A stretch of DNA of 64,000 nt from Chrysophaeum taylorii (Eukaryota > Sar > Pelagophyceae > Pelagomonadales > Pelagomonadaceae), in NCBI GenBank assembly GCA_029834535.1, contig JAQMWT010000047.1:124001-188000 (forward strand). The letters are read 5' to 3'. Of this stretch, positions 47,485 to 57,082 are shown piece by piece; the stretch's first letter is position 1, and each line of letters starts with the position of its first letter. The notes below the pieces were generated by a model. It saw nothing but the letters and a program-made list of their open reading frames with translations, had not been told where the DNA came from and did no database searches. The translations under genes were made by a program, and so were the position numbers.

Positions 47485-48453
47485 ATGGTGGCAAGACGCA
47501 AGACGAGGCGGCGCGTGCACGCGTCGCGGGTGGTCGCGACGAAAAAAACGAACGGCGCGGCGGTGATCGACGCGCGGCAGCTCGGCACGAAGGGCGTCGT
47601 CGTGTACGGCCTCGGTGCCGGCGACAGCGAGCTTCATCTCGACGTGCTCGATGAACCGGCGGCGGCGGTCACGACGCTCCAGCGCGAGGTCGAGTGGGCG
47701 ACGATGGCCCACCGCGGCGGCGTCGTCCCGCGGCTGATTAGCGTGCAGGCCGACGACGCGACGTATCGCGTTCCGGTTTATAGGCATCCCGCCGACGCGC
47801 AGCCAGAAACGCGACCTTTCCACCCCATCGTGCGCGCGGCGGCGGCCGCGGCGCGCGACGCATTGGGCGTCACCTTCAACCACTGCCTCGCGCAGTGGTA
47901 CCGGGGCGGCGCCGACTACATCTCTGAACACGCCGACAAGACGCTCGACGTGCGACGCGGCTCGCCGGTCGCCAACCTCTCGCTCGGGGCGACCCGAGTC
48001 ATGACGCTCCGCGCCAAGCGGTCCGACGGCCCGCGCGGCGAGGCCCGCGTCGCGCAGAAAATCGTGTTACCCCACAACTCGCTCTTCGTTCTCGGCTCGC
48101 GGACAAACCGCGAATTTACGCATGCCGTCGCGCGGGACGGCAGGCGCGACCAAGAAAAGCGACCAGACGAACGCCGCGACGGTGGCCACCGTATCTCGCT
48201 CACCTTCAGAGACGTCGCAACCTTCCACCGCGACGGCCACCTCGAGGGCCAGGGTGCGCCCGATGCGCGGTGCCCTTCGACCACCTCCTCCCGCGCGACC
48301 GACCTCGACGCCATGCTCAAGGCCTTTTCGGCCGAGAACAGACAGAGCGACTTTGATTGGGACGCCCACTACGGTAGAGGCTTCGCCACGCTCGGCTTCG
48401 ACGTCCTTCCCCCGGCCGCGCTCGCTCCAAGCCACGCCCCCTCTCTTCACTAA
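47485..48453 (+). CDS. AlkB-like 2-oxoglutarate/Fe(II) dioxygenase
   Basis: The 322-residue protein starts at ATG 47485. The frame is open back to ATG 47386, but that part is a valine run coded by a (GTT)n repeat. The double-stranded beta-helix fold of AlkB enzymes shows NHCLAQWYRGGADYISEHAD with the iron ligands H149 and D151, then FVLGSRTNREFTHAV with the third ligand H213, and RISLTFRD supplying the Arg pair (R236 and R242) that binds 2-oxoglutarate. AlkB-family enzymes oxidatively demethylate DNA, RNA or protein. The loop VANLSLGATRVMTLR is typical of the DNA/RNA repair members. The last 70 residues are extra and disordered. It is divergent from the IQ-type gene. Confidence 0.78.
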   Translation: MVARRKTRRRVHASRVVATKKTNGAAVIDARQLGTKGVVVYGLGAGDSELHLDVLDEPAAAVTTLQREVEWATMAHRGGVVPRLISVQADDATYRVPVYRHPADAQPETRPFHPIVRAAAAAARDALGVTFNHCLAQWYRGGADYISEHADKTLDVRRGSPVANLSLGATRVMTLRAKRSDGPRGEARVAQKIVLPHNSLFVLGSRTNREFTHAVARDGRRDQEKRPDERRDGGHRISLTFRDVATFHRDGHLEGQGAPDARCPSTTSSRATDLDAMLKAFSAENRQSDFDWDAHYGRGFATLGFDVLPPAALAPSHAPSLH

Positions 48454-49332
48454 GATTAATACGGTGCAAAGCGTTCCACGCCAGGCTACCGGAGCCTGCC
48501 TACCTGACTAACTAACTAACTAACTAAAGCCCGGCGCATGAGGCTTAGGCTAATCCCAGCGCCGTCGCGCGTGGAACCTGCTTGTGAGCTTGTTTAAAGC
48601 TTAATACCATTTTCGTTTTCGCGTCGACTAGGGGTGCAGGAGATCGAGATCCTGTCAGCCTTATTACAAAGACGGGAACTTCCTAACTTTATCCTCCCCT
48701 CTCCTCAAAACAATAAATTTTCTAGAGCTCTACTTGCATTTTATTTGAACTGAATTAATTAATTACACATTATATTTTAATTGAACTAATCCTGTTGATG
48801 GAATCAACAGCTACAAATCGTCGTCCGTCCGTCCGTCCATCCGTCCGTCCGCCCGTCTAGTTACTAATAAAGAAAAAAAAAAAAAATGAGCCCCCATCAA
48901 CATTCCCAGCGTTAGCCCTTGTTATCAATACAAAAATCAGAGCCAGCATTCCCACAGTGGTGGTTTGTGGTGGGCTTGATGGTGGTGGTACGTAGGCGCC
49001 GCCGAGTGTTTGTGTTGGGGGTGCTTCGACAATTTTTTTGAGACAAGAAGTTTTTCTCATTCGTGTTCCCTTCATGATTCAATATTAATGTTGTCTTCGT
49101 GATGCCAAATTATGGATGCAGCGAGTGGACAGGAGCACCATACATCTTTTTGTTCGAGAGCGAGAAGGTTTTAACGACGGTGAATATCCAAGAAGGGTGG
49201 TGGTTGATGGTGTTGACGTCGAGGCTCTCGCGTCCTCTCAACCCAAAATGCATGCGCTCAGTTTGTATTGGCTCGTCGAGAAGAAAGTAAGATTATTTGT
49301 TCAAACGCGAATCATTATGCAGTGATCAAAAC
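48454..49332. other. Spacer with repeats, no supported gene
   Basis: Contains the interspersed repeat copy C, AT-rich sequence near 48720-48780 with ATTAATTAATTA, a (GTCC)n run at 48820-48858 and a poly-A run at 48873-48886. A short plus frame (49099-49290) has no recognisable domain. Confidence 0.45.
48505..48575 (-). repeat. Short interspersed repeat, copy C
   Basis: AGGCTAATCCCAGCGCC at 48547-48563 is identical to copy A, followed by GCGCGTGG in both. On the minus strand the body is followed by (TTAG)n (48508-48527), a SINE-like 3' tail. Confidence 0.5.
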
Positions 49333-51106
49333 TCATCGGCATCCGACGGAAGCTTTTTTGCTTGCCGATTTCGGCAGGGTATGCTTTCGCTTGAGCGAGT
49401 TGGTGATATCGTAGTTGAAAGGTAGCATGCACAGGCTGTACGCGGCGAAGTCGCCGCACGAGCTCAGTCTGAATTGTATTCTAACCTGCGACACGACGAC
49501 ACGCTGCTCAAGCGAGGAGAAGGGATACCACGATCCGACCTGCGTAGTCGCCGGCTTGAGCTTGCCGCACATCCAGCCAGCGTTGTGCACAACCTTCTTG
49601 TGGAAATGCATAGCGACCCACACCTCTGGCTCTCGGTGCGCGTAGGCGCGAAGGAGGGCGTCGCAGAGAATGGGGAAGTCGGCCTCATCGAAAACGTAAG
49701 CCATGAGTTCGAACAGGTTGTCTTCGTCTCCGACACTCTCGACGATGTTGGCCTTGAAGACGTCGTTCGCGTCGCATTCGACGAGCTCCCCGCGGCACAC
49801 CGTCATATAGAGGACCGGGCACACGTGGGTGTCGAGTCCGTTCTGCCACGCCGGGAAAGGACACACCACGCCCGCCGAGTTGCGTCGTAATTCTTCGACA
49901 TCGACGTCGTCCGCGTTGTCGAGGCTTATCGCGAGCGCGTCGGCAAACTCGGAGAGGCTCCCGAGGTAGTCGATGATTCGAAGCGCGTTTTTGAGTAGGC
50001 GCGGGTGTCCCGCGATAATCGATACTTGAGAAAGATGAATGAGGATTTTGAGCACACGCGGATGGTTGATCTCGCCTTCGTACGGCAAAACTCTCAACCA
50101 TCCACTCAAGATGAGTTGTGGGCCGAGCTCCGAATCGTCGTCGGTACACAACTGGCTCTCCTCGAAGGCTGCTCGGACGCGCGAGAGGCTCGACGGGTGC
50201 GGGGGGTGGGGAGTCGTGCCGTTGCCATCACTTTCGATTGCATTGGCGTCGAGCGAGGGCACGCCGCCCGGTTCGGCCTTTACTGGCTCGTCGAAAGTTG
50301 CGTTCGGGAGCTCCTCCCGATTCGCCGCCATGTTGTTGATGTTATTCGGCTGTCCTACGGTCTTCGAGCGTGCCTCGTCCGGCTGCTCGGCCGACGACTC
50401 GAGACCCCCGCTTGCACTAATCGCCGTCTGTTCGTGGCACCTAGGGCGCTTCGAGATCTCATCATCTCCCACATCTGCGCGCGCAACAAGGGGAGGAGTG
50501 AGAAAGATCGGGCGGCGTGGACTCGCACTCTACAATACCTGGAGTGGTTGGTCGATCGTTTGAGGATGAAAAATTCGGCGACCCGATTTTCTCCATTGCG
50601 CTTCTCGCCGCCGGCCTGCGAAGACCCGTTGCCAGTACCTGCTGCTGGTCGGGAGACGTCCCATCCTCGGGAGTCTTGCTTCGCGCGGTGCGCGGCGAGC
50701 GGTACCCGAGAAACACGGGCTGCTGTGATCCGCGTTCGTACGCGGCATTGGCATTCGCGTAGTAGGGAAGCGAACTGTGAGGCCCCAATTGCTGGGGGAA
50801 GTTAGGCCCCGAGGAATCCAAAAACGCGCCTCCAGCGCCCCGTCCAAACGGCTGCGCTTGGGGGCCCTGCAGGTCGGACGGCGTCGCTCCGAGGTTCGAG
50901 GACGGGGCCGTCGTCGGAATGCTCGTCGGCCAGTACTCGCCGTATCTTCCCGCGGGTTGTCGAAGAAATGGACCCCCGCGCGCGCTCTCTCCCGATCGAA
51001 TCGGAGGATGGCCCGACCATTCGCTTTGCATCGGAGGTTGCCACAGCGGTTTGTTGGCTGGGCGACCGAAAATCGCAGATGCTCCCGTCGATTGCCGATG
51101 CGTCTG

Positions 51107-51137
<31 letters not shown>

Positions 51138-51702
51138 GCGAGTTGTTGCTGCTGCTGCTGTTGCCAGACGACATCATTCGGGACGCGAAACGCTTGCGGG
51201 TGAAACTCGGGAAGCGAGAGCTGTTGGTAGGGCAAGTGCGCCGAGTTCATCCTGTCCAACATAGCGCGGGCAGGCACGCCGGCATCGTATTCGCGAAGAC
51301 CCCGGAGGCCGCCGAACGCACTTTGGTCGTCGGGGTGTCCCTGCGGTGCGCGCACGTCGCCGAGGGGCCAAAGTTGAAACAAGAGGAGACCAACCTCAGT
51401 ATGGAGACCAGTTGCGTACTCATTACCCACCGGTTGAATGAAGTGCCGTCGGCGATGGCGTCGTTTGCCCTTCTGCGAGGCGACTAAGTGCTTTCTCCAC
51501 TATCTCGTGGGGACCAACCGTTTGGGCAATGCAAGTCATCTTCCGTCGTCGACAGCGACTGCATGGCAGAACCTTGTCGCACCGCACCTGAGCGGAGTCG
51601 TCGCCGCGATGCGGCCAAAGCAAAGACGACGCGCACCTTAGAGATTCGGCACGGCAGGCATGTTTCATTGGTGCCAACTTCGACTTGCGACCGATCCATC
51701 AT
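49333..51702 (-). CDS. Zn2Cys6 zinc-cluster transcription factor, four exons
   Basis: Joining exons 51702-51637, 51587-51519, 51472-50539 and 50474-49333 gives 736 residues. The introns are 49 bp (GTGCGC...CGCTCAG), 46 bp (GTTGGT...CTCGCAG) and 64 bp (GTATTG...CGCGCAG), and all keep frame. Across the first junction the N-terminus becomes a perfect fungal-type binuclear cluster, C-x2-C-x6-C-x5-C-x2-C-x6-C. It consists of CLPCRISK on exon 1 and VRCDKVLPCSRCRRRKMTC on exon 2. The join supports both the splice model and the family. A basic linker (KGKRRHRRRHF) follows, as in Gal4-type factors. Then come a long Gln-rich region with runs of 7 and 11 Gln, and a C-terminal hydrophobic domain (about 460-700) of unknown type. 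It probably acts as a DNA-binding regulator. Such clusters are overwhelmingly fungal and rare elsewhere. Confidence 0.78.
51111..51165. repeat. (CTG)n run encoding polyglutamine
   Basis: Trinucleotide run within exon 3 of the zinc-cluster gene, coding Gln on the minus strand. Confidence 0.85.
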
Positions 51703-52551
51703 CTGCTAATAGCCACCAAGTCGGTTCGGGCTACCGACACGCTTACCGTATCCATCGAGGCAGCAGACGCGCTTGGCGAGTCGATGGGCATCAGTCGTGC
51801 AAGCGGTTGAACTTAGCGAATAGCTGGCTCCCCAAAATCTCTGCTGGGAGTAACACCCGAAATGATGGCCCTGTTTGGTCACAGCGATTATCCCTCACAA
51901 GGTCGAGTTCCCTCACGCGGCCAAAGTTGTTAGCACCGCTCTCTCGGCCAAAAGCATGTGCCAGAAGGCGCCCTTCACAGCTTATTTTTGTAGATGGCGT
52001 CAGCGAGGAACTGGGTTCGATTAGAGCTCGGATACATTGTAATGGTTGAAGCATCAATACTCAACTCATTCTGTTTGCTATCTATACAGGGTTTCAATCA
52101 TTCAATGTCTATTAAAGTCGGACGCGTACGTATGTGACCGACCAATGTCAGTTCAGGTCCCACCGCCAATCTTATTATTCGTACAAGCGCGTTTGACCCT
52201 GAACCCGTCATATTATTACCTGCAACTGCATTTAGATCGCCCCACCAACGCCTCTCGGCCACTTTCGAGTACGCTTCAAAAGGCGTCGATCGGCACTTGG
52301 TCACCCAGCAAATGTCCTGGTTGGCGAGTTTTAGGCAGCGGAGACGTCTTGGGTCACTGGGGCGTCTTGGGTCACTGGGGTTCGAGGCAAGACCATCGAG
52401 TGTTTCGCGAGTCTCCAAGTGCCGATCGATAACCCTTAGTCCACTTTGGTGGGGCTTGCTTCGTCAGAACACGTGGGCTGACGATCCTGAGTTGCTGGAA
52501 GCTTTTTTACGTATTTTTCTTCCATTTTGGACGCATTGTTACAATTGTACA
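51703..52551. other. Spacer upstream of the zinc-cluster gene
   Basis: No supported coding frame. A 17-bp direct repeat (CTTGGGTCACTGGGGYG) occurs twice at about 52348-52382. Confidence 0.4.
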
Positions 52552-52735
52552 CTTGCACTTAAAAGGATGACAAGTGCAAGGCAGTAAGTTCACCTGGTCC
52601 CAGTTAAGTTCACCTGGTGCTAGTGAGTTCACCTGGTCCCAGTAAGTTCACCTAGTCCCAGTAAGTTCACCTGGTTCCAATCTCTAACCCCAAATTCACT
52701 TGGTCCCAAATCTCAAACCCCAAAAAGTTTCGTGC
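52552..52735 (-). repeat. GGTGAACTTACTGG minisatellite, copy 3, with terminal hairpin
   Basis: Reverse orientation to copies 1 and 2. The shared end (CTTGCACTTGT on the minus strand) is followed by a perfect 9-bp hairpin: CTTGCACTT at 52552-52560 pairs with AAGTGCAAG at 52572-52580, with an 11-base loop. Confidence 0.75.
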
Positions 52736-53119
52736 TGTTCTGACTTCGACGGTCCTTTCAAACACTCGCCTTCAAGGCACGAGCAAGTGCAGCCCAGTAG
52801 TAAGTCCACTTGGAACCAAAGTTAAGCTAACCCCTTTAGTTCAGCGCCTGGTCCCTCGCAAACGGGAGGTGTCATAACGGGAATAAACTTGCATGTTAAA
52901 ATACTGCATGATGAATCCATAATAAGGATTGTTCTCGCTTAATCGTGCTTGAACTTCACTTAGCTCACCAAACGGACCGATACTGACGTGGGACACAACA
53001 TGCAGTAAACTTGATTGTTTACGTCACTTTATTGAAGACGTGTTGTCTTTTCGATGACGTCTTTGATGACGCGTCGTCCGCGTCATAAACTTTGATGACG
53101 TAAGGAGGGGTTTACGCTT
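52736..53119. other. Spacer without a supported gene
   Basis: Several GATGACG/GTTTACGTCA-type repeats lie between 53017 and 53100 (for example GATGACGTCTTTGATGACG). No coding frame was seen. Confidence 0.4.
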
Positions 53120-53766
53120 CGCCACAGCCGCAGCCGGTGCCGACGCAGCTTCCGAGGCCTGCGACCATGGCCCCGGCGTCGCACCAGCCGCCGCAGCCGG
53201 TGTCGATGCAGTCGCTGCTGTCGCAGCTGCCAGGGCCTGCGGCCATGGCCCCGGCGTCGCAGCAGCCGGTCCGCAGCCGCAGCAGCCTCAGACGGTGGTG
53301 ATGTACCAGGCGTACCTGTGGCAGCCGACGCCTACACCGGGGCAGTGGCCGCAGGTCCCGGCGTCGCAGCACCAGCCGCAGCCGCTGCTGCACCTGGCGT
53401 CGATGCAGTCCGCGTGGCCGTCGCAGCCGCCGCCGCTTGGGCCATGGCCGCAGACACACCTGCACACGTCGACGCCTTCGCCTACAACGTGATCGACTGC
53501 TACCTGCTCGACGTCGACTGCGTACCCCTGGGGGCCAACGTATCCAGGCGTTCACCCGGCGTGGACGCGAGGTGAGACCTCGCAAGGGTCCGTCGTGCAT
53601 CCCATCTTCCAGCCGTTTTGGTTGCCGCCGGGATGGGTGGCGCACCCAGCGCAAAATCTGCATCCTCAACATCCGCAGATGCAGCATGCCACTCCCGCCG
53701 GACTGGGCGGTACGGCCAACGCACCTTTGCGGCGCGAGGCTGGTCTAGCCGCTGGCCCGCATGGCG
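53120..53766 (+). pseudogene. Pro/Gln-rich protein remnant, copy 1
   Basis: In one plus frame, then another, the sequence reads as a Pro/Gln/Ala-rich protein: PQPQPVPTQLPRPATMAPAS, later VVMYQAYLWQPTPTPGQWPQ and YPWGPTYPGVHPAW. Frame changes near 53270 and stops near 53490 break it, so it is either a spliced gene I could not resolve or a decayed one. The minus strand is also open over part of it because of the CAG/GCN repeats. The family is not recognised. Confidence 0.35.
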
Positions 53767-53884
53767 AAGTGTGACGCAGTGTCGCCTATTGCTTTTATTG
53801 TACTATGTGTCGTGTCGTTGTGTCCTGCTCGTTGCTCCCTGGTGTCTTGTGATGATGCTCTGGAGAGCAAGAGTGCACAACATC

Positions 53885-54310
53885 ATGCGCCACCAACATT
53901 CGGAGGAGACCGCGGGCGAAGGACCTGATCTCGAACAGCACGACGCGGAGCCGCCGCCATCGCAGCCGCCATCGCACCCGCCATCGCACCCACCTTCGCA
54001 GCCATGGGCGCAGCCGCACCCATGGCCAGTACCGTCGCAGTACCGGCCGCAGCCGCTGCCACGGCGGGTGCCGATGCAGTACGCACAGCCGCCGGCGTCG
54101 CAGCAGCTGCAGCTGGCTACGCAGTTACAGACTTTGACGTCTGCGGCTGCATCGACACCGGTTGCTGCATCGAAGTCGATGCAGTACCCCTGGAAGCCCG
54201 TTTACCCAGGGGAATTTAAAAGTCGACTGCCAAGAGGGGTGGTGCGACGGGGACGCGGTGGGTTGCGTGGGGACGTGAGGGATGCGGGAAAGGCGATGAT
54301 ATCCCGCTGA
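53885..54310 (+). pseudogene. Pro/Gln-rich protein remnant, copy 2
   Basis: A plus frame reads MRHQHSEETAGEGPD, then PSQPPSHPPSHPPSQPWAQP, and closes with YPWKPVYPGEF. It resembles the upstream copy in composition and in the shared YPWxPxYPG ending, which suggests a tandem duplication. It may be an exon of the same gene. Confidence 0.35.
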
Positions 54311-56835
54311 GGTGTGTGGGGTATATTTGTACGGAGGGTACACCCGGCGTGGATGCAAGAGGGGATGCATCCTTCCTTGATGTAACTGATGATGCACCCC
54401 GATCAGATCGCGTTCTCAACGGACGGAATAAGGGTAGGAGTTAGCAGATTTCTATGCAGCCAGAAGACGAGTCACCAAGTCTTGGTGCTGACATGATCAT
54501 GACGGACGCGCGCTCTCTGTGCTCGCTGGAATCCCCGCCAAGAGGAGATTTTGACGCGCGCTCTCTGTTCTCGCTGGAATCCTCGCCGAGACCAACATGT
54601 CCTATTTGGGGCCTCATGGATCGCCCCGCCGAACTCGGACGCGCGCCACTATTCACCCCCCATGTAGTCCGACCTCCCCCCTTATGAGCACTGACGGAAG
54701 AAGGGATAGCGAGTCGTCGTTGGGAGAGGGTGCGGAGTTCGAACTTCGGACTAAAACCGGCCGACAGGCGCAAAACACACATAAATGCGACCGGATAGCC
54801 AAAGGATAGGGGCGGAAAGCGAAAGTCGGGGATATTCCGACACGGATGACATCTCCCTCTAGAGGATCCCGTGACGGGGCCGGTGACACTTTTGACAAAC
54901 AAAGTCGCTTCGTCGCAGACGAGTGTGGAACATTTCTTGGTGACCCTTCATAACTAGGAGTCTTGTCCGACCGTGAGTTCGAGTCGAATTGTGTTGGGTC
55001 TTGCTGCGGTGTCGTCTTCGTCGAAGACATATCGCGGGTGAACGTGTCGCCAATCTGCCACGACGATCCGCGTCGCGTGCGTTTCGTGGCAAAAAAAGGG
55101 GCCCAGCACGGCGACCACCTCCCGCCAAGGGTCTTTCCTCACAACGACAACTCCACCTCCCGCACAAGGCGCTGGAAACAGCGTGTCAACGGCCAATGAT
55201 ACGATGATAGTTCGACTCGTCGACGCCTGCGGGCAAGAGGCAACCAACATCTGCGACCAGAGCGTCGCGGTCCTCACGCGCGCGTCGAGTCGACGGCGCT
55301 CGTCTTCGGCGGCCATGCTTTGAGGTCGGCAATGCGGCGTTGTGCAAGAAGACTCTAGTGGCGCGGCCAGGATCGACTTGGACTGTCGTCGAGATGACGA
55401 CAGTTACTTGCCACGCCTCGGCAACGACGCAAAATTGTTATCACCAACAAATGTCCAGCGTGATGCCCACGAAAATCATCCATGCGTGGTTTGCGCACCG
55501 TGCCGCTTCTTTACGGACAGGGCGCCCTTGCGAGCTGTCCAACCATGTGTGAGCGAGGTGCTTGTGTTGTGGTCGTTCGCGAACGCTACCGGCGGCCCGC
55601 GCACGATTCGAGCCATCGTCAGCCATTATGTATGCTTGTCGCGTTGTGTAGAAACATCCACCTTTGGGCACTCGCTCGCTTGCACCTCTGGGCACTTGCC
55701 TGCTTGACACGTAGTTACGCTTCAAACACCATGGGCTTAGGGACGCCCAGCTCGCTTTACGACGCGTCCACTCGATTGTTCGTGCTCGACCTTACCGACG
55801 GCGAGTGCAGCGTGTATGGTCGCCGAGGCGTTGAGCGGTCTGGCGCGGAGGATATCCTGGCGCTCGGGACGATCCTCCGCGCCGTGCTGATCGCCTTTCT
55901 CAACGTAAACGTCCGGCCGCGTGAGCCTTGAGAAACCTCGGGTTGAGTTGCGGAGGCCGAGTTTAACCTCGGCGCTGCCGTCGCCGCCCGCCATCAATCT
56001 CCGCGCGCCATCTTATCTCTCATATATTTTACCTGCCAGTTGCCCTAAGTTTCAGCCGATCCTATTTCGACTGCCTGTGAACATCATTGTCAGCTCGTTT
56101 GTCGTCCTCTGAGGTGCCCGCCTTAAAAGTTGCCTCGTTTTTGTTCGTCATCGCAGTTTCATTCGCGCAAGCTTTGCGACACGAAGTGGTAACAACCGAG
56201 GAGGACAAGCGCCAAAGCCATCTACTATTCGGATAAGGCGCAGTAGATCACTGTGAGCTATCTGTTGTTTTATCGACACAGCCGTTTGTTGTGCGTCGTC
56301 GTCGTTCGGTCGCATCATTGGGATATTCTTCGGATTTCGAGCACCGTCACTTCCTTCCGAGAAAGCGCATTCGCACGTCTTTATCGTCGACGATTTCGTT
56401 TTCAGTTAGTAGAAAAACACCAAAGACCACCGAGAAAAAAACGCTCACGATGATCACCCGGTATGACACGCCTTTCGCTGAGCTCAGCGTCAAGCCAATC
56501 ATCCCTTCTAGGTCGGAGAGATTGATCATAACTACGTCGCGATTGATGGCGCTTGTCTCGAGGTCGCACAAGAGAAGAGGGCACAAAATTACTCGACGTG
56601 TCGCGATCGAGACGACCCGTCGACGTCGTTTCCTTCACTTATTCACGGTACTCGCAGGGCTCAATCAACGACATCGATCACAATCGTCTGACGCGGTCGG
56701 GAAATGTTTTTGTCTCCGCCGTACAGTGCGAGCGGCAACGCTCGTCCTCCGGAACTTTCGGTCGATCTCACTGTACCGACATGTGGACGACGGCGGACGA
56801 CGGAGTGCGTGCGAGGTTGAGGCGAGACGATTCTT

Positions 56836-56902
<67 letters not shown>

Positions 56903-57082
56903 AGTTTGTGTGATTGCCTGGACTTTTCTTCTTCAAGCAAGGAGTCGTCAGAAAAGTCCACGACCCTAGTGGCAGGTATTTTGTGTGGCCTATCTAGTAG
57001 TAGTTATCCTCTGCTCTAATCGAAGTCTTCTGAGGGAGGTGAGGTGAGGTGAGGTGAGGAGCAACGGCGGGGGTCGAAAAGG
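54311..57082. other. Gene-poor region with uncertain frames
   Basis: The most protein-like frame is on the minus strand at 54954-55316 (120 residues from an ATG, beta-rich, for example GGGVVVVRKDPWREVVAVLG, ending in HPRYVFDEDD). It has no recognisable domain and may be one exon. A plus frame at 55731-55931 (ATG in good context) and a minus frame at 55737-55997 overlap each other. A direct repeat at 54505-54590 carries GCGCGCTCTCTGTKCTCGCTGGAATCC twice. 55932-56837 shows nothing convincing. Confidence 0.3.
56838..56898. repeat. (CT)n microsatellite
   Basis: About 60 bp of nearly perfect CT dinucleotide, 185 bp upstream of the coiled-coil protein gene. A (GAGGT)n run follows at 57038-57060, ending about 20 bp before its start codon. 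Confidence 0.9.
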
